DNA of 64,000 nucleotides, taken from contig NZ_WTYO01000001.1 of the NCBI RefSeq assembly GCF_009827515.1, positions 707,163 through 771,162 of the forward strand, in the 5' to 3' direction. The notes under the pieces were generated by a model. That model worked only from the letters and a program-made list of their open reading frames with translations. It was not told where the DNA came from and did not search any database. The DNA is from Pelagerythrobacter marinus (GTDB lineage: Bacteria > Pseudomonadota > Alphaproteobacteria > Sphingomonadales > Sphingomonadaceae). How positions within the stretch are numbered: the first letter of the stretch is position 1; each line of letters opens with the position of its first letter. This document shows, piece after piece, positions 45,961 to 54,660 of this stretch. The position numbers and the translations under genes were made by a program.

Positions 45961-46440
45961 ATGACCACGATTGCCGATTTCACCGTCGCCGCCAACGACG
46001 GCACGCCGGTGGATCTCGCGGCGAAGCGGGGCAAGGTCCTGCTGGTCGTCAACACCGCCAGCCAGTGCGGCTTCACGCCGCAGTACGAGGGGCTCGAAAC
46101 GCTCTGGCGCAAGTACCGCGATCGCGGGTTCGAGGTGCTCGCCTTCCCCTGCAACCAGTTCGGCGGGCAGGAACCCGGCGATGCCGAAGAGATCGCGCAG
46201 TTCTGCCAGGTCAATTTCGGCGTCAGCTTTCCGCTGATGGCCAAGGTGGAGGTCAACGGCGCGGGCGCATCGCCGCTGTTCGACTGGATGAAGCGCGAGG
46301 CGCCCGGATTGATGGGGTCGAAGGCGATCAAGTGGAACTTCACCAAGTTCCTCGTCGACCGCGAGGGGCACGTCGTGCGCCGCTACGGCCCGACCGACAA
46401 GCCGGAGAAGCTCGCCGCCGATATCGAGGCGCTGCTCTAG
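45961..46440 (+). CDS. Glutathione peroxidase family protein
   Basis: A 159-residue thiol peroxidase reducing hydrogen or organic peroxides. The catalytic Cys36 is in NTASQCGFTPQY, the Gln in FPCNQFGGQEPG and the Trp in KWNFTKFLVD, all expected positions. It is Cys- not selenocysteine-dependent, as usual in bacteria, and probably uses thioredoxin rather than glutathione. A Cys in the PCNQ loop is family typical. It is probably expressed with the 91-residue gene. Confidence 0.95.
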   Translation: MTTIADFTVAANDGTPVDLAAKRGKVLLVVNTASQCGFTPQYEGLETLWRKYRDRGFEVLAFPCNQFGGQEPGDAEEIAQFCQVNFGVSFPLMAKVEVNGAGASPLFDWMKREAPGLMGSKAIKWNFTKFLVDREGHVVRRYGPTDKPEKLAADIEALL

Positions 46441-46570
46441 CGGGCGGTTCGGTCGATGGCGCGCCGGCCGGCCCCCGGGGCGCGCCGGATACGCGCCCGG
46501 GGCACAGCGGGCCGGGGAAACGCGGCCGCCGCCCCTTGGCGAATCCGCCCCGCGCCCGCATATTCGCGCG

Positions 46571-49500
46571 ATGTCCTTCGCGCCGTTCGTTCCCCTTCGC
46601 GTGCTCTCGTCCTACTCGATGCTCGAAGGTGCGATCGACCCCAAGGCGATCGCCCGACTGGCGAAGGAACGCGGCTTTCCCGCGATCGCGATCTGCGACC
46701 GCAACGGGCTCTACGGCGCGGTCATGTTCGCCAAGGCCTGCTTCGACGAGGGTATCCAGCCGATTGTCGGCACCCTGCTCGGCGTTGCCCGCGATGCCGA
46801 AGGGCGCCAGATCGACTATCTTCCGCTCTACGCGCAGGACGAGGCGGGGTGGGACAACCTGTGCCACCTCGTCAGCCGCGCCCACCTCGACCGGCCGCTG
46901 GAGCTGGAACCGCATGTCGCGATGGCCGACCTGGAGGGGCGGACCGAGGGGCTGATCGCGCTGACGGGGGCGAGCGAGGGCGCGCTGACCCGCCTGCTGG
47001 CAGAAGGGCAGCACGACCATGCCGAGGCGCTGCTCGAACGGCTGGAGAGCCTGTTCGGCGAGCGCCTCTACATCGAGCTGGCGCGGCGCGACGACCCGGT
47101 GGAGGACGCCGCGGAAGAGGCGCTGATCGATCTCGCCTACCGCCGCGACATCCCGCTGGTGGCGACCAACCCGGCCAACTTCGCCGAACCGCACATGTAC
47201 AAGGCGCACGACGCCATGCTGTGCATCGCCGGATCGACCCATATCGAGGCGGAGGATCGCGCGCGCTCCAACCGCGAGGCCTGGGTCAAGCCGGCCGACA
47301 TGATGGCCGGGACGTTCGACGACCTGCCCGAGGCGACCGCCAACACCCTCGTCGTGGCGCAGCGCTGCGCCTTTGCGCCGCCCAACCGCGCCCCGATCCT
47401 GCCCAGCCTGGCCGGCGATCTGGAAGGCGAGGCGCGGATGCTGGCGGAGGACGCGCGCAAGGGGCTGGAGGCGCGCCTTTCGGCCTACGAGGATCTGAGC
47501 GAGGAAGAGCGCAAGGTCTATTTCGAGCGGCTCGATTTCGAAGTCGACATCATCGTCGGGATGGGCTTTCCCGGCTACTTCCTGATCGTTGCCGACTTCA
47601 TCAAGTGGGCCAAGGAACAGGACATCCCGGTCGGCCCGGGGCGCGGTTCGGGCGCGGGCAGCCTCGTCGCCTGGGCGCTGACGATCACCGATCTCGACCC
47701 GATCCGGCTGGGCCTGCTGTTCGAGCGCTTCCTCAACCCCGAACGCGTTTCGATGCCGGACTTCGACATCGACTTCTGCGAAACCCGGCGCGGCGAAGTG
47801 ATCCGCTACGTCCAGCGCAAGTACGGGCACGACCACGTCGCGCAGATCATCACTTTCGGCAAGCTGAAGGCGCGCGCCGTGCTGCGCGATTGCGGGCGCA
47901 TCCTGCAGATGAGCTACGGCCACGTGGACCGGCTGTGCAAGATGGTGCCCAATCACCCGACCGACCCGTGGACCCTGCCGCGCGCGCTGAACGGCGCGGC
48001 CGATTTCAAGCGCGAGTACGACAACGACAACGAGGTCAAGCGCCTCGTCGATCTGGCGATGCAGCTCGAAGGGTTCCCGCGCAACAGCTCGACCCACGCG
48101 GCCGGCGTGGTGATCGGCGACCGGCCGCTGGCAAGGCTGGTCCCGCTCTACCGCGATCCGCGCTCGGACATGCCGGTGACGCAGTTCGACATGAAGCATG
48201 TCGAAAGCTCGGGCCTGGTGAAGTTCGACTTCCTCGGGCTCAAGACCCTCTCGGTCCTGCAGAAGGCCGTGCAGCTGCTCGGCAAGCGGGGCATCACGGT
48301 CGATCTGGGGCAGCTGGCGTGGGACGATCCGGCGGTCTACGAATTGCTCAAGCGCGGCGACACGGTCGGGGTCTTCCAGCTCGAATCTGAGGGGATGCGG
48401 CGGACGCTGACCGCGGTGAAGCCGACCAAGTTCGAGGATGTCATCGCGCTCGTCTCGCTCTATCGCCCGGGGCCGATGGACAACATCCCGCTGTTCGGCA
48501 AGCGCAAGGCGGGCGAAGTGCCGATCGAGTATCCGCATCCCAAGCTGGAGCAGATCCTCGCCGAGACTTACGGCATCTTCGTCTACCAGGAACAGGTCAT
48601 GCAGGCGGCGCAGATCCTCGCCGGCTATTCGCTCGGCGATGCCGACCTGCTGCGCCGCGCGATGGGCAAGAAAGTCCAGGCCGAGATGGACGCCCAGCGC
48701 GAACGCTTCGTCGAAGGGTGCAAGGCGGTTTCGGGGATCGAGGCGAAGCAGGCGAACGAGCTGTTCGACTTGATCGACAAGTTCGCCGGCTACGGCTTCA
48801 ACAAGTCGCACGCCGCCGCATACGCGCTGCTCGCCTACCAGACCGCATGGCTCAAGGCGCATTACCCGGAAGAGTTCTACGCCGCGTCGATGTGCTTCGA
48901 CATGCACCAGTCGGAAAAACTGGCGCTGTTCGTGGACGATGCGCGGCGCGGAGGGGTGGAGGTCCGCGCGCCCGACGTCAACCGGTCGGAGGCCGAGTTC
49001 ACCGTCGAGCGGACCGACGAAGGCTATGCCGTGCGCTATGCCCTGGCGGGCATTCGCAACGTCGGCGAGAAGGCGATGGAGGCGCTGGTTGCCGAGCGCG
49101 AGGCGAACGGCTGGTTCGAAAGCCTGCAGGACCTGTTCGAACGGCTGCCCAAGGGCTCGATGAACAGCCGCCAGCTCGAAGGGCTGATCTGCGCCGGCGC
49201 GCTCGACAGCCTCGAGCCCGACCGGGCGAGGCTCCACGCCAATATCGACATGCTCCTGGCCGTGGCCGAGGCCGCCAACCGCGAGCGCGAAAGCGGCCAG
49301 GCGGGGCTGTTCGGCGGGGAAGAGGCCGCGGGCGACACGCTGCGGCTGAAAGCGGCCGAGCCGTGGAGCCGGTCGGAGCGGATGGCGAACGAGCGGGAGA
49401 ACTTCGGCTTCTATTTCTCCGCCCATCCGGTGGAGCAGTATCGCGCGATCGCCAGCGCCAACGGCGCGCGCAGTTACCAGAGCCTGATGGAAGGCGGCGG

Positions 49501-50044
49501 GCCGGCCGGCGGGCGCCAGCCGGCGGTGATGGCGGCGATGGTGGAGAAAGTGAACAAGGGCCGCACCCGCCGCGGGGGCGAGTTCGTGCGCGCCGATTTC
49601 TCCGACAGCACCGGCCAGTTCAGCGCCGCCTGTTTCGAGGAATCGCTGGTCGAAAGCTTCCAGAAATGGGCCGCGGAGGGCGCTTGCGTCCTCCTCAACG
49701 TCGAGCTCGACAGCCCCAGCCCGGACGAGCCGCCGCGCGTCACCGTGCGCGGCGCGCGCCCGCTGGACGAGGTCAAGAGCGGCTCGCGCATGGTCCTGAC
49801 GATGGAAGTCGCGACGGTCGAGGCGCTGAGCGAGCTGAAGATGGCGCTGGCGATCGGCACGCCGGGCCACGGCGAGGTCTATGTCCGCCTGAAGACGGGG
49901 ACGGGGGAAGAGCCGCTGCTGCGGCTGGGGCGCGATTACCAGATCGACGGCGAACTGGCCGAGCGCCTGGCCGAAGTGCCGGGGCTGGACAAGGTCTCGC
50001 TAACCACCCGCCGCGGGGCCGGGCACCTGCGCCTCGTCGCCTGA
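46571..50044 (+). CDS. dnaE: DNA polymerase III subunit alpha (DnaE1)
   Basis: An 1157-residue replicative polymerase. Order: PHP domain (residues 1-280; VPLRVLSSYSMLEGAIDP at the start), palm with the catalytic acidic motif PDFDIDF in about residues 395-401 and GPGRGSGAGSLVAW nearby, fingers, beta-binding and OB-fold regions to the end. This is the full-length DnaE1 type; the error-prone DnaE2/ImuBC set is not present here. It overlaps the convergent small membrane protein gene by 45 bases at the 3' end. Confidence 0.97.
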   Translation: MSFAPFVPLRVLSSYSMLEGAIDPKAIARLAKERGFPAIAICDRNGLYGAVMFAKACFDEGIQPIVGTLLGVARDAEGRQIDYLPLYAQDEAGWDNLCHLVSRAHLDRPLELEPHVAMADLEGRTEGLIALTGASEGALTRLLAEGQHDHAEALLERLESLFGERLYIELARRDDPVEDAAEEALIDLAYRRDIPLVATNPANFAEPHMYKAHDAMLCIAGSTHIEAEDRARSNREAWVKPADMMAGTFDDLPEATANTLVVAQRCAFAPPNRAPILPSLAGDLEGEARMLAEDARKGLEARLSAYEDLSEEERKVYFERLDFEVDIIVGMGFPGYFLIVADFIKWAKEQDIPVGPGRGSGAGSLVAWALTITDLDPIRLGLLFERFLNPERVSMPDFDIDFCETRRGEVIRYVQRKYGHDHVAQIITFGKLKARAVLRDCGRILQMSYGHVDRLCKMVPNHPTDPWTLPRALNGAADFKREYDNDNEVKRLVDLAMQLEGFPRNSSTHAAGVVIGDRPLARLVPLYRDPRSDMPVTQFDMKHVESSGLVKFDFLGLKTLSVLQKAVQLLGKRGITVDLGQLAWDDPAVYELLKRGDTVGVFQLESEGMRRTLTAVKPTKFEDVIALVSLYRPGPMDNIPLFGKRKAGEVPIEYPHPKLEQILAETYGIFVYQEQVMQAAQILAGYSLGDADLLRRAMGKKVQAEMDAQRERFVEGCKAVSGIEAKQANELFDLIDKFAGYGFNKSHAAAYALLAYQTAWLKAHYPEEFYAASMCFDMHQSEKLALFVDDARRGGVEVRAPDVNRSEAEFTVERTDEGYAVRYALAGIRNVGEKAMEALVAEREANGWFESLQDLFERLPKGSMNSRQLEGLICAGALDSLEPDRARLHANIDMLLAVAEAANRERESGQAGLFGGEEAAGDTLRLKAAEPWSRSERMANERENFGFYFSAHPVEQYRAIASANGARSYQSLMEGGGPAGGRQPAVMAAMVEKVNKGRTRRGGEFVRADFSDSTGQFSAACFEESLVESFQKWAAEGACVLLNVELDSPSPDEPPRVTVRGARPLDEVKSGSRMVLTMEVATVEALSELKMALAIGTPGHGEVYVRLKTGTGEEPLLRLGRDYQIDGELAERLAEVPGLDKVSLTTRRGAGHLRLVA

Positions 50045-50401
50045 GCGATTCTCGCGCGGCGGGGGGGCTTCCTCGCTCGCCGGCGGGGCCTTGTCGAAGA
50101 TCGCCGTGTAGCGCGCCGCGAGCAGCAGGATCGTGGGCACCAGCATCGTGTTCCACACGTCCTTACAGTGCCCGTCGTAATCGGGGGTGCGGCCGACGCT
50201 CCTGTTTTCAAGCCAGTCCCAGTATTCGCCCGCGAGAGCGACCGCCAGGACCAGCAGCCAGGGGCGCCACTGGCGCACCTTCCACCCGAAGGCGAAGCAG
50301 GCGCCCAGCATGATGGCCAGCGCGACGTAGATGTGCAGCGCGTCCTTCGCCAGGTGCGTGTATTCGATGATGACCATTTTGACTTGCTGGAGCAGGCTCA
50401 T
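50000..50401 (-). CDS. Small membrane protein, hypothetical
   Basis: A 133-residue protein with three hydrophobic segments, about residues 22-39 (DALHIYVALAIMLGACFAFG), 46-60 (WLLVLAVALAGEY) and 85-98. A WDWLEN and a C-K-D-x-W segment between them are conserved-looking. The C-terminal 30 residues are Pro/Glu-rich and lie in the region overlapping dnaE by 45 bases, so the tail may be disordered. No family recognised. It is divergent from the acyl-CoA ligase gene. Confidence 0.7.
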   Translation of the reverse strand: MSLLQQVKMVIIEYTHLAKDALHIYVALAIMLGACFAFGWKVRQWRPWLLVLAVALAGEYWDWLENRSVGRTPDYDGHCKDVWNTMLVPTILLLAARYTAIFDKAPPASEEAPPPRENRSGDEAQVPGPAAGG

Positions 50402-50482
50402 TCCGCGCTAGTGGAGCCGATTGCATTGCCGCGCAAGCATGGGCATGAAAGTGGCAAAGCGAAATCGAATGGGGAGAGGACG

Positions 50483-52111
50483 ATGATGCTCGGAGCGATG
50501 CAGGACTGGGACCTGGTGGTCACCCACCTGATCGACCATGCCGCGCGCGAACACGGGTCGCGCGAACATGTCACCTACTGGGCCGACGGGACGGAAACCC
50601 GCGCCACCTGGGCCAGCATTCGCCACGACGCGCTACGCATGACGCAGGCCCTGCGCGCGCTGGGGATCGCCAAGGGCGACCGCGTGGCGACCCTGGCGAT
50701 GAACCATTCGCGCCACCTCGTCAGCTGGTACGGCGTGGCCGGGGCCGGGGGCGTGCTGCACACGATCAACCCGCGCCTGTTCGAGGACCAGCTCGAATAT
50801 ATCGCCAACCACGCGGAAGACCGCGTTCTGCTCTACGATGCGGCCTTCCAGCCGATCGTCGACAAGATGCGCGACAAGTGGACGACGATCGAACACTACG
50901 TCTGCTACGACCCGCCCGAAGGGTTCGGGGGGCCAGATTCCGGGGCGTTGGGCTTCGAGGACTGGATCGGCGCGCACGACGGCGACACCGCCTGGGTCGC
51001 GGTCGACGAACGCGATCCGTGCATGCTCTGCTACACCAGCGGCACGACGGGCAATCCCAAGGGCGTGCTCTACGAACACCGCTCGACCATGATCCACGCC
51101 ATGGCGGGCATCCAGCCCAATGCCTTCGACTTCGATGCGCGCAGCGTCATGCTGCCGGTCGTGCCGATGTTCCACGCCGCGAGCTGGGGCCTGCCCTGGG
51201 CCGGGGCGATCACCGGGGTCAAGTTCGTCTATGCCGCGGTCAACGACCCGGCCGTGCTGTGCAACCTGATGGAACGCGAGGGGGTGACCCATTCGGCCGG
51301 GGTGCCGACCGTCTGGCTGGCGATGTTCCAGTATTGCGACAGCACCGGAACCCCGCTGCCCAAATTGCAGCAGGCGATTATCGGCGGTTCGGCCGCGCCG
51401 CGCTTCATGATCGAGCGGCTGATGAAGAACGGCAGCCGCGTCGCCCATGCCTGGGGCATGACCGAAACCTCCCCCATCGGCACCGTCGGCGCGCCGACGC
51501 CCGACTGGGACAGCCTCTCGTTCGAGGAGCAGGTGGACATCGTCACCCGCCAGGGCCGCCCGGTCTTCGGGGTGGAACTGCGCACGGTCGATCTCGACGA
51601 CTGGACGAAGGAACTGCCGCGCGACGGCAAGAGCGCGGGCGCGCTCCAGATCCGGGGGCCGTGGATCATCAAGCGTTATTTCAAGGCTGAAGAGGACGCG
51701 GTGACCGAGGATGGCTGGTTCAACACCGGCGACGTCGGCATTCTCCACCCCGACGGGACGCTGCAACTGACCGACCGGACCAAGGACGTGATCAAGTCCG
51801 GCGGCGAATGGATCAGCTCGGTCGAGCTGGAGAACGCGGCCTGCGGCCATCCCAAGGTGGCCGAGGCGGCGGCGATCGGAATGCCGCACCCCAAGTGGGA
51901 CGAGCGCCCGGTGCTGTTCGTGGTCGCCAAGGAAGGCTGCGAATGCACGGCGGAAGAGGTGATCGCCCATCTCGAGCCGCTGGTGGCCAAGTGGTGGCTG
52001 CCCGACGCGGTCGAGTTCGTCGACGACATCCCGCACACCGCGACCGGCAAGATCAGCAAGAAGGACCTGCGCGCCCGCTTCGCCGACTATACGCTGGAGG
52101 CCGCCGAATGA
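50483..52111 (+). CDS. Long-chain fatty-acid (or other acyl) CoA ligase
   Basis: A 542-residue AMP-forming ligase of the ANL superfamily that activates a carboxylic acid to its acyl-CoA. The P-loop CYTSGTTGNPKGVLYEHRS is present, and the adenylation motifs AWGMTETSP and DGWFNTGDVG followed by DRTKDVIKSGGEWIS are intact, with a C-terminal Lys in TGKISKKD. Medium- to long-chain fatty acids are the probable substrates from similarity. GGGGAGAGGA precedes the start. Its stop overlaps the next gene by 4 bases. Confidence 0.93.
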   Translation: MMLGAMQDWDLVVTHLIDHAAREHGSREHVTYWADGTETRATWASIRHDALRMTQALRALGIAKGDRVATLAMNHSRHLVSWYGVAGAGGVLHTINPRLFEDQLEYIANHAEDRVLLYDAAFQPIVDKMRDKWTTIEHYVCYDPPEGFGGPDSGALGFEDWIGAHDGDTAWVAVDERDPCMLCYTSGTTGNPKGVLYEHRSTMIHAMAGIQPNAFDFDARSVMLPVVPMFHAASWGLPWAGAITGVKFVYAAVNDPAVLCNLMEREGVTHSAGVPTVWLAMFQYCDSTGTPLPKLQQAIIGGSAAPRFMIERLMKNGSRVAHAWGMTETSPIGTVGAPTPDWDSLSFEEQVDIVTRQGRPVFGVELRTVDLDDWTKELPRDGKSAGALQIRGPWIIKRYFKAEEDAVTEDGWFNTGDVGILHPDGTLQLTDRTKDVIKSGGEWISSVELENAACGHPKVAEAAAIGMPHPKWDERPVLFVVAKEGCECTAEEVIAHLEPLVAKWWLPDAVEFVDDIPHTATGKISKKDLRARFADYTLEAAE

Positions 52112-52536
52112 CCGCCTACATCGACCCGAGCCGCGCGAATTTCGACGCCTTCAAGGCCCTGCCGCGCGACGAGCCGATCCACATGCTCAACCTCCTGCTC
52201 TATCGCGAACGGGCCGAGTACCCGGAGGGCCACGAACACGCGGACAAGGGCTGGAGCGGGCGCCGCGCCTACGAGGAATACGGCAAGACCAGCGGGCCGA
52301 TCTTCCGCCGGGTGGGCGGCACGATCGTCTGGCGCGGCGCGTTCCAGGCGATGGTCACCGGCCCCGAAGACCGCCGCTGGCACGACGGCTTCGTCGCGCA
52401 GTATCCGAACAGCGCGGCCTTCTTCGAAATGATCAAGGACGCCGATTACCAGCAGGCCGTGGTCAACCGCACCGCCGCCCTGGCCGACAGCCGCCTCGTC
52501 CGCTTCAAGCCGCGCGAAGGCGGCGAGGGGTTTTGA
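52108..52536 (+). CDS. DUF1330-like small protein coupled to the acyl-CoA ligase
   Basis: A 142-residue soluble protein resembling DUF1330 dimeric alpha-beta-barrel proteins: IHMLNLLLYRERA near residue 25, GTIVWRGAF, and the C-terminal FFEMIKDADYQQAVVNRTAAL followed by DSRLVRF. The family has no firm biochemical function. The 4-base overlap with the ligase gene means the two are made together, so it may help or protect a ligase product. No catalytic residues are evident. Confidence 0.82.
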   Translation: MTAYIDPSRANFDAFKALPRDEPIHMLNLLLYRERAEYPEGHEHADKGWSGRRAYEEYGKTSGPIFRRVGGTIVWRGAFQAMVTGPEDRRWHDGFVAQYPNSAAFFEMIKDADYQQAVVNRTAALADSRLVRFKPREGGEGF

Positions 52537-52595
52537 CGGGGGCAAATTCGCGCCGTCCAGGACCAAGCCACCTGCGATCGAAGTTCCCTGCTCTA

Positions 52596-52689
52596 CCCGT
52601 CATGCTGAACGCGTTTCAGCATCCAACGTGCATGCCGACACTGTTGGCGCGAGAGGAGGCATGGACCCTGAAACAGGTTCAGGGTGGCG
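52596..52689. repeat. Dispersed inverted-repeat element, copy 2
   Basis: CATGCTGAACGCGTTTCAGCATCC at the left and TGGACCCTGAAACAGGTTCAG at the right are inverted arms matching those at 88-180 in the same orientation. It lies between the DUF1330-like gene and the radical SAM gene, whose 3' ends face it. Confidence 0.85.
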
Positions 52690-52723
52690 CGCTTTCGATG
52701 GTGCGAACTTCCCTCTCATCGCG

Positions 52724-53821
52724 CTAGAACAACCGCATCTGTCCGCTCACCTCGGGTCGGCGGAATTGCGAGCAGTCGAGTTCGAAGCGCGTCTTGCCGA
52801 TCCCGGCGCGCTTGCAGGCGAGGCGGAAGCGGGCGCGGAACAGGTCGGCCCAGACGCCGCGCGGTTTCATGCGGGTGAAGAAATCGGGATCGTTGTCGCG
52901 CCCCTGTCCGTCCTTGGCGCGGATCGAGCGGACGATGGCCATGACCTTGTCGCCGCGCTCGGGAAAATGGACGGATAGCCATTCGCGGAACAGCGGGGCG
53001 ACCTCGTGCGGCAGGCGCAGCGGAATCCATCCGGCCGATCGCACGCCCAGCGCGGCGGCGCGCTGGACGATCTCTTCCATGAAGGCGTCGGTGATCGCGG
53101 GGATGATCGGCGCGATCGAACAGTGCGCAGGCACCCCGGCGTCGACCAGTTTGCCCAGCGCGGCGAGCCGCTTGGCCGGGGCGGCTGCGCGCGGTTCGAG
53201 CTTGCCCGACAGCTTCGGGTCGAGCGTCGTCACCGAGATCGCCACCGCCACCAGCCTGTGCCGCGCGAGCTGTGTCAGCAGGTCGAGATCGTCGAGCACC
53301 CGGTCGGACTTGGTCGTGATCGTCACCGGATGGCGCGCGTCGAGGCACACCTCCAGCACCTGCCGCGTGATCCGGTATCGCCGCTCTATCGGCTGGTAGG
53401 GATCGGTATTGGTGCCCATCGCGATCGGGCGCGGGCGATAGGCGCGCTTGGCCAGCGTGGCGCGCAGCAGCTCGGCCGCCGCGGGCTTGGCGAACAGCTG
53501 CGTTTCGAAATCCAGCCCCGGCGACAGGTCGTGATAGGCATGGGTCGGCCGCGCGAAGCAATAGACGCAGCCATGCTCGCACCCGCGATAGGCGTTGATC
53601 GATCGGTCGAAGGCAATGTCGGGCGAGCGGTTGAAGCTGAGGATCGTCTTCGGGTTTTCCTCGGTCACCGTGGTCCGCAGCCTGACCGGCGGGCCGTCGA
53701 GCGATTCGACGTGGTCGCGCCAGTCGCCGTCGGCTTCACGCGTGGCCAGGCCGAACCGCGTCGGGACCTCGCCCGACTGGGCGCCCCTGCCATGCACTGG
53801 GGGTTCGCGGCGTTGCTTCAT
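52724..53821 (-). CDS. PA0069-family radical SAM protein (SplB-like)
   Basis: A 365-residue [4Fe-4S]/SAM radical enzyme. The cluster motif is CEHGCVYC at residues 81-88 (Cys81, 85, 88, a Cx3Cx2C spacing). It has the N-terminal HGRGAQSG segment and NPKTILSFNRSPDIAFDRSI of the PA0069/Rv2578c group, distantly related to spore photoproduct lyase SplB, which repairs a thymine dimer. A LexA box lies at 53829-53843 and supports the start at 53821 over an ATG at 53845. SOS control suggests a DNA repair role, but the substrate is unknown. Confidence 0.93.
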   Translation of the reverse strand: MKQRREPPVHGRGAQSGEVPTRFGLATREADGDWRDHVESLDGPPVRLRTTVTEENPKTILSFNRSPDIAFDRSINAYRGCEHGCVYCFARPTHAYHDLSPGLDFETQLFAKPAAAELLRATLAKRAYRPRPIAMGTNTDPYQPIERRYRITRQVLEVCLDARHPVTITTKSDRVLDDLDLLTQLARHRLVAVAISVTTLDPKLSGKLEPRAAAPAKRLAALGKLVDAGVPAHCSIAPIIPAITDAFMEEIVQRAAALGVRSAGWIPLRLPHEVAPLFREWLSVHFPERGDKVMAIVRSIRAKDGQGRDNDPDFFTRMKPRGVWADLFRARFRLACKRAGIGKTRFELDCSQFRRPEVSGQMRLF

Positions 53822-53828
53822 GGTGTGA

Positions 53829-53843
53829 GAACATATAGGGAAC
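53829..53843 (-). promoter_or_regulatory. LexA (SOS) box at the radical SAM gene promoter
   Basis: GTTC-CCTATAT-GTTC on the minus strand is a perfect match to the GTTC-N7-GTTC alphaproteobacterial LexA operator. It ends 7 bases before the ATG. The spacer CTATAT looks like a -10 element, so transcription may start almost at the ATG (near-leaderless) and be shut directly by LexA. Confidence 0.85.
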
Positions 53844-53910
53844 ATCAGCCGTACACCAGCCCGTTTTTCGATTAACCATATTCTCGCACATTGGCGGCTA
53901 TGGGCGGGGC

Positions 53911-54645
53911 ATGGCGAGGATGCGGGCCAGGTCGATCCGGCGGGGGATCTCGTGCGCGGCGCTGCTGGCGCTGGCGGGTTGCGGCGAAAGCGATCCGCCC
54001 GTGGCGGGGCGCGCGGTCGATCCGGCGGTGCTGGCAGCGATCAACGATCCGATCCTGGTCGATCCCGACCTCTCGCGCCAGAACGAGGGCAATGCCGCGC
54101 TCACCGTCAATATCGACAACGCCCTGCCGCTCGACAACCGCACGCAGCGCGCGATCGATGCCGCGCGCGAGGAGGCGCTGGCGCTGGTCGGCGGGCGCGA
54201 TGCCATGATCGACCTGCCGCCGCCTTCGGGCGAGGGGGAGGCGGCCCCGCTCGCCGCGCGCCTCTCGCTGGCCGAGCGGGCCATCCTGTCGGGGGCCGGA
54301 GCCGAATGCGCGGGGCGGGCGCAGGGCGGCTTTATCTGGGCCGCGCGAATGCCGCAGACCTTTCCTCTCTACCCTCGCTCCGCCGCGCAGGATGCGATGG
54401 GCAATGCGTCGCCCGGCTGCGCGCTGCGGGCCGCGGTGTTCCGCACGCCCGTGCCGCTGGAGGAAGTGCTGGCGTTCTACCACACGCGGGCGCTGGGGGC
54501 GGGCTACAGTTCGTCCCGCACGGTAATGGGCGAGGAACAGGTGCTGCGCGGAACGCGGGGCCGGGCGGCGTTCGCGGTCTATGCCCGGAAGGCGCCGGAC
54601 GGGACGAGCGAAGTCGATCTGGTCACCTGGGGCCAGCCACGCTGA
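53911..54645 (+). CDS. Hypothetical lipoprotein
   Basis: A 244-residue exported lipoprotein with lipobox ALLALAGC (Cys24 after Arg-rich leader). It has two more Cys residues (GAGAECAGRA and SPGCALRAAV) spaced about 40 apart, which could pair. The C-terminal half resembles a small alpha-beta domain (AVFRTPVPLEEVLAFYHTRA and TRGRAAFAVYARKAP). No family is recognised. The start may instead be at 53920 (in-frame ATG). It is divergent from the radical SAM gene. Confidence 0.75.
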   Translation: MARMRARSIRRGISCAALLALAGCGESDPPVAGRAVDPAVLAAINDPILVDPDLSRQNEGNAALTVNIDNALPLDNRTQRAIDAAREEALALVGGRDAMIDLPPPSGEGEAAPLAARLSLAERAILSGAGAECAGRAQGGFIWAARMPQTFPLYPRSAAQDAMGNASPGCALRAAVFRTPVPLEEVLAFYHTRALGAGYSSSRTVMGEEQVLRGTRGRAAFAVYARKAPDGTSEVDLVTWGQPR

Positions 54646-54660
54646 CCCCGTCGCGACCGC

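Noticed and set aside
46340..49870. Minus-strand open frame of over 1100 codons opposite dnaE
   Set aside because: Antisense artefact of codon use in dnaE; no recognisable domain.
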